NCBI GenBank assembly: GCA_910583835.1
Contig: CAJTYM010000019.1
Location: forward strand, 9,033-65,846
Direction of reading: 5' to 3'
Length of the DNA stretch: 56,814 nt
Origin: an uncultured Lachnospiraceae bacterium
GTDB lineage: Bacteria > Bacillota > Clostridia > Lachnospirales > Lachnospiraceae
Position numbers and translations under genes: made by a program. The notes under the pieces were generated by a model. The model had not been told where the DNA came from and made no database searches. It saw only the letters and a program-made list of their open reading frames with translations. Positions 17,792 through 26,000 of the stretch are shown piece by piece (within the stretch, counting starts at the first letter, position 1; each line of letters opens with the position of its first letter).

Positions 17792-18523
17792 CTAATGAGA
17801 CATTCGGAACTCCTTTGGCGTCATTCCTGTTTTTCGGGAAAAAGCCGAAATAAAGTGACTCTGGGAGGCAAATGCTAAAATTGCGCTTATTTCGCTGTAG
17901 GCATAGTCAGAATATTTCAGCATATTCTGTGCGGCTGCAATGCGCTGGCTCATAATGTATCCGCTGACTGTCTCCCCCATTTCTTTCTTGAACAACACAG
18001 ACAGGTAGCTGGGATTCAGATTAACTATTTCTGCAAGCTCCTTTAAGCGTATTTTTTCATGCAGATGGTATCGGATGTATTCTACTACTGCTGCAATATT
18101 TTTTGAAATTACTTTGTTACGGTCAAGGTTTGCCATATAATCTGTGTAGAAAGAAAACATATCATAAACAAGGTCCTTTACCTCCTCAGCTGATTCCAGC
18201 AAGTCCATTTTCTGAATATAGAGGTCACTGGCATTATACGCTTCCTCCTGGGGCATTCCTCCGCTAATCGCACTCCTACAGGCAAGAGTAGTGGATGCCA
18301 CAAAAAGATATTTCACATTGCGCAGCGGATTGTCAGAAAGATGTCCCTGGACATTGGGGTCAAACATCTTTTTAATTTCTTCCAATGCTTTGGGATTTCC
18401 CTCTTTTAAGTATTCATATTGCGCCATATCTTCATGATGCGTATGATGTGAAAACTGATTTTCGAGGTTTAAATATTCTATATATTTCAGCTTTTTTCGG
18501 TTTACATATGATTCCTTTTCCAT
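17792..18523 (-). CDS. AraC-family transcriptional regulator
   Basis: This 243-aa protein ends in the AraC/XylS DNA-binding domain with two helix-turn-helix units (IRLKELAEIVNLNPSYLSVLF and YSEISAILAFASQSHFISAFSRKTGMTP, about residues 155-240). The N-terminal 140 residues lack a cupin motif. They contain NVKYLFVASTTLACRSAI, a sensor type common in Clostridia. It is transcribed away from the MATE gene, whose regulator it may be. It starts at ATG 18523 with AAAGGG before it. Confidence 0.88.
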   Translation of the reverse strand: MEKESYVNRKKLKYIEYLNLENQFSHHTHHEDMAQYEYLKEGNPKALEEIKKMFDPNVQGHLSDNPLRNVKYLFVASTTLACRSAISGGMPQEEAYNASDLYIQKMDLLESAEEVKDLVYDMFSFYTDYMANLDRNKVISKNIAAVVEYIRYHLHEKIRLKELAEIVNLNPSYLSVLFKKEMGETVSGYIMSQRIAAAQNMLKYSDYAYSEISAILAFASQSHFISAFSRKTGMTPKEFRMSH

Positions 18524-18615
18524 CTTTCAACCCTTTCGCCTCATTCAAGGTACAACAATGGTACGAAAACATAATTCCAATCTTAACATCCTTTTCTTAT
18601 TATACCTAATAGTTT

Positions 18616-18629
18616 TTGTATAGATACAA
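18616..18629. promoter_or_regulatory. Inverted repeat in the araC-type/MATE divergent region
   Basis: TTGTATAGATACAA has 6-bp arms with a 2-nt centre. It lies 93 nt from the AraC-type start and 102 nt from the MATE start, and could be an operator shared by both promoters. No functional evidence. Confidence 0.35.
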
Positions 18630-18730
18630 TAATTATTATATCATTTCCATATTGCTTTGTATATAATTACATTCACGATGCAACTACAAAACATAGTTTC
18701 GATTTCCAAAATAATTTTAGGAGCTGGATT

Positions 18731-20104
18731 ATGAAGAAGAATTCGACAGTCATTATGACAGAGGGCAATGTAACCAGAGTGCTTTTGATGTTTGCAATCC
18801 CTATTTTTATCAGCAACCTGTTTCAGCAATTGTATAATGTGGTGGACATTACCGTTATTGGACATATTCTGGGCGATGAAGCGCTTGCGGCAGTTGGCTC
18901 TACAACATCCATCTATAGCCTTGTCGTTGGATTCATCAATGGAATGTCCAATGGTTTCTGTGTTGTAGTCGCCAGATACTTCGGTGCGGGTGAAGAAAAC
19001 AGCTTTCGCAAATCCGTTCACCTTTCTGTTGCTTTGTCGCTCATTGCAGCAATTGCCCTGACCGTTTCCTCTCTGCTTTTTTTAAGGCCTTTGCTGTTAT
19101 TGCTGCATACACCGGAAAGCATTTTAGATTTGGCCCAAAGTTATATCTCAGTTATTTTGGTATTTTGCTTTGTTACGGTTACATATAATCTTTTGTCCTC
19201 CATGCTGCGCGCCATCGGAAACAGCAGGATTCCGTTATATGCCCTCGTGATTGCCTCTGTATTGAATATCTTTCTTGACCTTTTACTGGTAGGCGGGCTG
19301 CACATGGGCGTTGTCGGGGCTGCTTGGGCAACTGTGGCTGCGCAAATTTTCTCTGTGGTTTTTTTAACTGTATATATCGTAAAATCATGTCCTCTCTTAC
19401 ATTTTTACGCCCGCTATTTTGCGCTGGAAAAGCAGATATTGGCAGAACTCACTACAACGGGTTTATCTATGGCAATGATGCTTGTGCTGACCAATATTGG
19501 CACGGTGGCAATGCAGGGAAGCATTAATGCGTTTGGCACGTCAACCATCACCGGACATACCGCTGCGCGTAAGTTCCATGATTTATGTATGCTGCCATTT
19601 GGAACCATCTGTACTGGGACAGCAACCTTCGTAAGCCAGAATTACGGCGCACGTAAGGCAGATAGGATCAAACAGGGAATTCGTTCCAGCATAATCCTCG
19701 GAACCATTTGGAGCATTATTGTTTTGCTTATTATACTTTTCTTCGGCAAAAGCCTGATCCATGCCCTTACCGGTTCTTCTGATTCCACTGTACTAAATAT
19801 TGCCATGCAGTATCTGTATTGGAATGTTCCATTTTATTTCATTTTGAACATATTATTAATTATGAGAAACAGCCTGCAGGCATTGGGCGGTAAAATCCTT
19901 CCCCTTATTGCAAGCCTGACAGAACTTGTCGGCAAATTCATAGGGGCTTTTTGCCTCACGAAAATGGTTGGCTATCTTGGTATTTGCTGGACGGAGCCCC
20001 TTACATGGATTGTCTGTTTGCCAATTGTGCTGTCTGGCTTTTTCATTCGCTTTTGTTCCAGATTTTCCATTCGCACGCGTTCGCAGCCTGCCCGGTGGTT
20101 TTGA
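18731..20104 (+). CDS. MATE-family efflux transporter
   Basis: This 457-aa membrane protein is the usual length for MATE (NorM/DinF-type) antiporters, which export cationic compounds using Na+ or H+ gradients. About twelve hydrophobic segments are visible. Typical motifs are the N-terminal PIFISNLFQQLYNVVDITVIG, GAAWATVAAQ after the sixth helix, and QNYGARKADRIKQG at the repeat junction. AGGAG lies 8 nt before ATG 18731. It diverges from an AraC-type regulator. Its stop is 4 nt from the end of the decayed sigma-factor remnant, so the insert begins right at its end. Confidence 0.93.
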   Translation: MKKNSTVIMTEGNVTRVLLMFAIPIFISNLFQQLYNVVDITVIGHILGDEALAAVGSTTSIYSLVVGFINGMSNGFCVVVARYFGAGEENSFRKSVHLSVALSLIAAIALTVSSLLFLRPLLLLLHTPESILDLAQSYISVILVFCFVTVTYNLLSSMLRAIGNSRIPLYALVIASVLNIFLDLLLVGGLHMGVVGAAWATVAAQIFSVVFLTVYIVKSCPLLHFYARYFALEKQILAELTTTGLSMAMMLVLTNIGTVAMQGSINAFGTSTITGHTAARKFHDLCMLPFGTICTGTATFVSQNYGARKADRIKQGIRSSIILGTIWSIIVLLIILFFGKSLIHALTGSSDSTVLNIAMQYLYWNVPFYFILNILLIMRNSLQALGGKILPLIASLTELVGKFIGAFCLTKMVGYLGICWTEPLTWIVCLPIVLSGFFIRFCSRFSIRTRSQPARWF

Positions 20105-20108
20105 ACAC

Positions 20109-20700
20109 TTACATAAACATTCTTTTTCTCTGTTGAAGCATAATTTCCACCTGTTTTTTATGCTTTTCATACTCTGTCTGTAGTGCTGCCCAGCGTAAAG
20201 CAATATACTCTACCGTAGAAGTAAACCCATGCTCATTAAACTTATTCATACTATTTCTGTATGCTCCGGCTTCCACAATATCAAATTTTTTAATAACCCA
20301 CGTTTTACCTTGCTTATCTGCAGCCGCCGCAGTCCTTTTTCTTTTGCCTGTCTTACTCGCTCTATGGTTATGCCCTGCTCTCTGGCTACTGCTGCCATTG
20401 TCCGATTATTTATGAATATCTCCCTTATTATACGCTTCTCTCTATCGCTTGTAAAACGCTCCACAATGCCCCATAATTGACTTCTAACGTGTTCGGCATA
20501 ATTTATCTATCGTTTCATCTTCAAGGGTAAAATCGGCTTGTAGCGTGTCCGCAAGTGTCAAGCTGTTATCATCCTCATTGTCTGTTGGCACTCTGCCTAA
20601 TTCCTGTTCTAACTCCTGTACGGTTTTCTTGTAACATCCTATTCTCTGCCTTGTTTGGCTTGGTATTCGCACCGCATGCTGTACTGCTTCCCATTTAACC
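20109..20700 (-). pseudogene. Frameshifted sigma-70-like factor remnant of a mobile element
   Basis: Three reading-frame pieces join into one sigma-like C-terminal half. The first reads RIPSQTRQRIGCYKKTVQELE ... DETIDKL. The second reads VERFTSDREKRIIREIF ... TIERVRQAKEKGLRRLQ, a region-4 helix-turn-helix. The third reads EAGAYRNSMNKFNEHGFTST to a stop at 20109. The breaks fit a 2-nt loss near 20497-20503 and a 1-nt loss in the T-run at 20286-20291. Small sigma-like proteins of this kind are common in conjugative and phage-like elements of Clostridia. No complete start region is present, so it is dead or truncated. Confidence 0.65.
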
Positions 20701-20822
20701 TCGCTGTTTCTATTCCCTCTTTCGTTCTCTGATGCAAGTACTGTACTTATTTCTCCGACTGCTCAAAAGCAAGCTTTATCATAACTGCCCTTAATATTTC
20801 TAATCTGCCTGTCAATACTCTG
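20681..20822 (-). pseudogene. Possible serine-recombinase fragment
   Basis: The minus strand reads LTGRLEILRAVMIKLAFEQ, a stop, then LHQRTKEGIETARLNGKQ. The latter resembles the end of a resolvase catalytic domain. It runs into the sigma-like remnant in another frame at about 20690. Too short to assign with confidence. Confidence 0.3.
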
Positions 20823-20901
20823 CTGTTTTGTACTTATCCGGCAATATCCATCCATACACATAAGCAACGCCCTCTCTTTCAGTATCACTTCTATCGTTCA
20901 T
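20812..20901 (-). CDS. Possible 29-aa open reading frame behind a promoter
   Basis: It reads MNDRSDTEREGVAYVYGWIL and continues to a stop at 20812. A good minus-strand promoter (TTGACA at 20938-20943, 17-nt gap, AATAGA at 20915-20920) lies directly upstream, flanked by TGATACT motifs. It has no clear ribosome site. It may be the damaged start of the recombinase-like or sigma-like remnant rather than a peptide gene. Confidence 0.3.
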   Translation of the reverse strand: MNDRSDTEREGVAYVYGWILPDKYKTAEY

Positions 20902-21017
20902 CTGTTTTGATACTTCTATTTTACTTTTTATTGTTGTTGTCAATAACTTTTGATACTTAACAGATATAGAAACAATACTTAATTTTGGCATCGACATATA
21001 GTACTATATGTGATACT
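20881..21017. promoter_or_regulatory. Cluster of four TGATACT boxes around divergent starts
   Basis: AGTATCA at 20881-20887 and TGATACT at 20908-20914, 20951-20957 and 21011-21017 lie in the 140 bp between the minus-strand remnant and the hicAB genes. Two boxes flank the minus-strand promoter. The 11-bp TTTTGATACTT is repeated exactly at 20905-20915 and 20948-20958. The pattern suggests an element repressor or the HicB antitoxin as binder. Confidence 0.5.
20994..21011. repeat. 18-bp perfect palindrome before hicA
   Basis: ACATATAGTACTATATGT is its own reverse complement. It lies 33 nt before the hicA start and touches the last TGATACT box. Antitoxins with ribbon-helix-helix domains commonly bind palindromes in their own promoters, so HicB is a candidate binder. 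Confidence 0.5.
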
Positions 21018-21043
21018 ATACCATAAGAAGGGAGATAATCACA

Positions 21044-21270
21044 GTGCCAAACGTAAAAAAGCTAAATTGAAAAAATGAAACAACAGCCAAATGGAATGCG
21101 GCCAGAAGAAATAGACAAAGTTTTAGCAGCATATGGCTATCTTCCGTCAAGGCAAAAGGAAGTCATAAGCATTATCTGAATAAAGAAACAGGAGATTTGA
21201 TAACAATAAAACAAGAAAATCCATTAAAAAGGCTTATGTCGTAGATGTTCTGAATAGGATAGGGGAATAA
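21044..21270 (+). pseudogene. hicA: HicA-type toxin gene with three frameshifts
   Basis: From GTG 21044 the frame stops after eight residues, but three single-base corrections restore a full HicA-like protein of about 75 aa. They are removal of one A at 21064-21066, addition of one G at 21158-21159, and addition of one A at 21226-21230. The restored protein starts MPNVKKLIEKMKQQ and contains LPSRQKGSHKHYLNKE, with the family's active-site His in GSHxxY, and ends AYVVDVLNRIGE. HicA is an mRNA-cleaving toxin with a double-stranded-RNA-binding-like fold. The stop at 21268 is followed after 47 nt by intact hicB. All indels are in or next to short homopolymers. Confidence 0.75.
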
Positions 21271-21317
21271 TCCCCTTATCCTGGCATAGCATAACAAGCG
21301 GAAAGGAGCAGGAAAGC

Positions 21318-21662
21318 ATGGAAGTTAAAGATTATATGAAATTGCCCTATACAAGATTAGTACAGGAAATGAACGATGAAAGCGGACACTATTTCTATGG
21401 CAGAATTTTGGAACTTGACGGATGCCAAAGTACCAGTGATACACTTGAAGAATTGTATGAAAGCCTTAATGAAGCAATGGAAGGATATATCGAAACAAAA
21501 ATAGAAAACAATCTCTCTATACCAATTCCAGAAACACCAAACAATTACAGCGGTAAGTTTGTTGTAAGGCTTCCAAAATCTTTGCATCAAAGATTAGCCA
21601 TTGAAGCAGAAAAAGAGGGTGTAAGCCTTAATCAATTAGCATTATACAAGTTGGCACTTTAA
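21318..21662 (+). CDS. hicB: HicB-family antitoxin, intact
   Basis: This 114-aa protein has the partial RNase-H-like HicB fold (YFYGRILELDGCQSTSDTLEE, about residues 25-45). A C-terminal ribbon-helix-helix DNA-binding part follows (FVVRLPKSLHQRLAIEAEKE ... SLNQLALYKL). It normally neutralises HicA and represses the hicAB operon. The toxin gene beside it is broken, so this antitoxin is orphaned here. It may survive as a DNA-binding regulator or by chance. AAGGAG precedes the ATG. A hairpin (AAGGCAAGG/CCCTGCCTT, 21677-21702) follows the stop. Confidence 0.88.
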   Translation: MEVKDYMKLPYTRLVQEMNDESGHYFYGRILELDGCQSTSDTLEELYESLNEAMEGYIETKIENNLSIPIPETPNNYSGKFVVRLPKSLHQRLAIEAEKEGVSLNQLALYKLAL

Positions 21663-21865
21663 TATATTATACACATAAGGCAAGGAATCAACGCCCTGCC
21701 TTTGCTTATATTCTCCTATACAAACATCTTTTTCCAAAATTCAAAGACCTTGACTGCATTATTTATAACCATGCTAATATTTCACACAATTCAGTACCTC
21801 CATTATGATATCCATAAAAGCTTGAAATATATTATAACCCAAATAGCCTGAAATGTTAATAGTTC

Positions 21866-21896
21866 AAAAAAACTCCGCAGGAAAAACCTGCGGAGT
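21866..21896 (-). terminator. Rho-independent terminator after rpsI
   Basis: On the minus strand ACTCCGCAGG and CCTGCGGAGT form a 10-bp stem with a 5-nt loop, followed by TTTTTTT. It lies 32 nt after the rpsI stop. Confidence 0.95.
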
Positions 21897-21927
21897 AAAT
21901 ATTCTTGAAATCTTCTGTTCTGTTTGC

Positions 21928-22320
21928 CTATCTCTTGGAGAACTGAGGAGCACGACGTGCGGCTTTGAGACCATATTTCTTTCTCTCCTTCATTCTCGGG
22001 TCACGTGTCAGATAACCTGCTGCCTTGAGTACCGGCCTATAATCCGGGTCTGCCTGCAACAACGCTCTGGCAATGCCATGGCGGATTGCTCCGGCCTGGC
22101 CAGTATATCCGCCTCCGCGGACATTTACCAGGACATCAAATTTATCAACAGTCTCCGTTGCAGCCAATGGCTGGCGAACGATAACTTTCAGGGTCTCCAT
22201 TCCTAAATAATCGTCAATATCTCTTTTATTGATTGTAATCTTGCCTGTTCCGGGCATCAGATATACCCTGGCGATAGATTTTTTCCTTCTTCCTGTTCCA
22301 TAATATCTTGCACTAGCCAT
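21928..22320 (-). CDS. rpsI: 30S ribosomal protein S9
   Basis: This 130-aa protein is the exact usual length of bacterial S9 (uS9). It starts YYGTGRRKKSIARVYLMPG and ends in the conserved KYGLKAARRAPQFSKR tail, whose final Lys-Arg reaches the ribosomal P-site tRNA. The gene is 17 nt after rplM in the near-universal rplM-rpsI pair. A strong terminator follows. Confidence 0.98.
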   Translation of the reverse strand: MASARYYGTGRRKKSIARVYLMPGTGKITINKRDIDDYLGMETLKVIVRQPLAATETVDKFDVLVNVRGGGYTGQAGAIRHGIARALLQADPDYRPVLKAAGYLTRDPRMKERKKYGLKAARRAPQFSKR

Positions 22321-22337
22321 CTTTTATTACCTCCTGA

Positions 22338-22766
22338 TTAAAATGTTAAGACTTCTGGTTTCTGAGCTTCATGTTTGTGCTGCGGTCCTGCATAGACAAA
22401 TAATTTCTTGTACATCTGTCTTCCCAACGGTCCTTTGGGGAGCATTCCCTTAACAGCAAGTTCAAGAACTCTCTCCGGTTTTTTGGCTAACATCTCTTTT
22501 AATGTGGTCTCTTTCATTCCTCCCACATATCCAGAATGGTGGTAATAAATTTTCTGGTTCAGTTTCTTGCCAGTTACTTTCACCTTTTCGGCATTGACAA
22601 CGATTACATAATCACCCATGTCTAAATGAGGGGTAAAAATAGGTTTGTTCTTTCCTCTCAGCACTTTGGCAATCTCAGATGCCAGACGGCCTAAGGTCTT
22701 CCCTTCGGCATCAACTACATACCATTTTCTCTCGATTGTTGCCGGATTGACTAAAACAGTTTTCAT
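22338..22766 (-). CDS. rplM: 50S ribosomal protein L13
   Basis: This 142-aa protein is the standard length of bacterial L13 (uL13), an early-assembly large-subunit protein. Typical stretches are RKWYVVDAEGKTLGRLASEIA, GDYVIVVNAEKVKVTGKK and GMLPKGPLGRQMYKKL. AGGAGG precedes ATG 22766. It has its own consensus promoter about 175-200 nt upstream. This differs from the common Firmicutes order, in which truA lies directly upstream. Confidence 0.98.
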   Translation of the reverse strand: MKTVLVNPATIERKWYVVDAEGKTLGRLASEIAKVLRGKNKPIFTPHLDMGDYVIVVNAEKVKVTGKKLNQKIYYHHSGYVGGMKETTLKEMLAKKPERVLELAVKGMLPKGPLGRQMYKKLFVYAGPQHKHEAQKPEVLTF

Positions 22767-22939
22767 TGAATGTTACCTCCTTGAATTTTACGATGTTACT
22801 CTGATATCCGTATGCCGTCCTGTAATATTCTTGATTCCATACGTTCTATCATTTTCACACCATTTACATTTTTCCTTGTACCTCAAAGCAAAAACGCTCC
22901 GCGAGGCTTGGCTTGCGTCACCGCTCGCCATACTTTTAC

Positions 22940-22968
22940 ATTCTATTATAAGTTCCCCGGTCTGTCAA
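22940..22968 (-). promoter_or_regulatory. rplM promoter
   Basis: TTGACA (22963-22968) and TAGAAT (22940-22945) on the minus strand are separated by 17 nt, a near-consensus vegetative promoter. The transcript would have a leader of about 165 nt, in which base-paired segments (GCGAG...CTCGC near 22900-22930) could form an L13-binding leader. That structure is a guess. Confidence 0.8.
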
Positions 22969-23003
22969 CATTTATTTTCTTTTGAGATTCTCTTCGGAAA
23001 ATT

Positions 23004-26000
23004 TTATTTTTTTGTATTTACTTTTCTGACTTTCGACCAAGCGGAATAGTATTTTTTTCCATTCACTGTTTTATAAGTCCTTATCCGCACATAGTAAGCC
23101 TTCTTCACTTTTAATTTTTTTGCTGTCAATTTTGTGGTTGTATTTTTCTTGACTGTTTTGGTCACAGTTGCCTTCTTAGAGAACTTACTGCTCACAGAAT
23201 ACTGAAGCTGATAGCCGGTAGTCTGTGTTTTCTGTTTCGCCCACTTAATTGAAATACTTTTGCGGGCTCCGGTAAGCGATGTCAGCTTTGTTCCCTTTGG
23301 CTTGATGGTAAAGTTCTTCTTTAAAGTTCCAGAGTAGCCATTTTGGAGCGTAACCGTAACAGTAGCTGTTCCGACTTTCTTATTATTTTTATAGGAAACT
23401 ACATAATAAGCACCGGGAATTTTATTTCCCTTATCATCAAATACCGTAACTGCCGGTTTTTGGGCTCTGCCGTTATATACATAGCTAGCCTTGGATAATG
23501 TCATCTTCTTTGCAATCGGCTTATTGCCTGTATTCCCCATGCTGTTTTGCGGTGGGCTTGGCGTTTCTGTGCCGCCTGGTGGGGCTGGCGCTTCTGTGCC
23601 TCCGGATGACTTATATTCAAACCCGATAACCAACTCGGTTCCCCAAGGACTGTACCATCTGCAAGAACCACCATATGGCAATCCGGCTTCATTGATATAG
23701 TCAAGCGCAACATTCAAATCTTCGTCAGAAATTTCAGATGTTGCAGAATGACATAATTTTATAATATCTGTACGATTTTTAAGGGCGCTGAGGATCAGTT
23801 GCTTCATCTCTGCCTGGTTTGCATAAAAACTCACCGGGGAATAGGAAATCTGTCCTGAACCAGGTAACTCCTGTATCGCTGTAGCCACGAGTTTTTCCGG
23901 TTCATACACATAGCCTGTCGAATGGTAGAAAGCGTATCCTTGGGGATTTTGTAAAACCACTTGGGGAAACATATACCCGCCGGTAAGGCCAATGCGCTGG
24001 TTGAACTGCCACGCCTCATAGACATCCATATTATACCCGCAGTTAAAATCAAACTGCGCCGATATTTCCTCTGTCTGCGCTTCATCCTCCATTACAGCAA
24101 CTACCTGCACGTTATGCCTTGCCAAGACTTCATGCCAATCATTGAGGCTTTGCAAAAGCGCCATTGTGTTGGGACAATTTGGCCGGCCAAATACCAGGAG
24201 AACATTTCCGCCCGCACTTTCTACGCTTTCCCTTGTTATGGTGCTGCCGCCTACACCCCGCAGCGTGAATTCAACGCCTTGCACTGGGTCAATTAAGTCG
24301 AAAGCCACTGGCAGGCTGGGTTCAGCCGTTTGCAGAGGCAGCCGCTGGCAGGCTGGATAACTGTCCGTATCCCATATGTGGTCTTGCGCCATTTCGCTGT
24401 CACCCAAACCAAAGTAATAGTCGTACTCAAGTCCGCCGCTGTTGGGGTCATCCCATGTGCAGTCTATATGAGTGTATACGCCATCAATATTAACGATATT
24501 CCATGCATGGTTCATTTCAGGCGCTGTGACGACTATATTTTCAATCCCTGCCGCTGTGAGCAAGGCACTGTAGGCATCCGCATAGCTTTGGCATACCCCC
24601 GTGCCTTTCAGCAAAACGCCATCGGGACCGAATTCCGTATAAGTGTGGTCATAGTTGGCATTGTAAATGAGCCAATCATGGAACCATAGCGCCTTGTCAC
24701 GGTCAGTTTCCGCGCCGCTGGCAAGACACTCCTCCACAAGCTGTCCTACCTTCTCGTCTACTGTAAGAGGGCGGATAACATAGGTGCGGGATTGCATTCC
24801 TGCGAAATATCCGATGCCGTTGATGGTAACTGTAGCAGTACCAGCCTCCACGTTATTTTCACAGGTCAGTTCATAATCAACGCCCTCAAGCAGCGTGTAA
24901 TCGCCAAGGGAAATCGTCAGTTCTGGAATAATTGCACTGCCGGTGCACACATAGTTTTCCTCAATGCCAGAGACCATCGCCGTTTCCAGCGATATCGGTT
25001 CGTCAGACACTGTGATTGTACAGGTATCCGCAATGGCATCGTCAAAAGAAGACGTGGCAGTGATAACGGCGCTGCCTGCGCCAACGGCGGTTACCGTCCC
25101 GTTATCATCAACGACTGCTACGCTGGTGTCTGAACTGCTCCAGTACACACTCTGCACAGCCGCTTGCGGGAACACTGCCGCAGCCAAACTCGTACTTTCG
25201 CTATAGTGAAGCGTATCTTGCGTTTTACTTATGCTGAGGGATTCCGGCGCGTAAAATACTATATCATCGTGGACACTGTCTCCGTTCAGCACTGTATGGT
25301 TGTCAGCTTCTGTTACCGCCGTATAAACTGCACCGGATTCAATCGGTACATTTTCCACGGAACGAATGACTGAGCCGCTATTTTCTATGATGGTGTTGGT
25401 ATACGACATTGTACCTTCGCCAACGCCTACCAGTTCCACCGTGTAGCCATCTTCATAAATTGAAGCAGTCTTTACATACTCTCCATCCCGTTCCATAACA
25501 GAAAAGCTGCCAAAGCTAAGGTACTCCTCCATCTCCACGCCATCCTTCAGTTCACACACAATGGTTCCTGAGGGGTCGCGTATCAACATATTTACAGGAC
25601 ATTCCGCACAGTAGGAACTGATTGAGGAAGGAACATAACGGCTTATCGTTTCAATCACTGTATTGGTTGTTTCATTCCTTATCGTATAACTGCCGTTTCC
25701 ACGTATAGACAACCTCAGAATTCGTGTGCCATCACCATAGATATCTACATAGAATTCGTCATCCGTGCCCACGCTGCCACGCTTGATGCTTAGACTGCTG
25801 TCCTGATAACCATACAGGCAGATAGTATCATTTCCGCCTTTGTCACGTATCTCATCGCAGCCGTCCCCAGCAAAATAAAGATAATGCTCATCTGTGGTGG
25901 AAGAGCCCTCTATCATATCATTGCCCTTTCCGGCACACACCGTATTATACTGGGATTCTTGGCTGCTGCCATCATTAAGTACAATGGTATCATTTCCAGA

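Noticed and set aside
20105..21270. Frameshifts as pure sequencing error
   Set aside because: Possible because all indels are near homopolymers, but five indels cluster in 1.2 kb while some 40 kb of other coding sequence is clean. Local decay is more likely; kept as a caveat.
22767..22930. Riboswitch in the rplM leader
   Set aside because: No known aptamer core was recognised; at most a ribosomal-protein leader, mentioned with the promoter.
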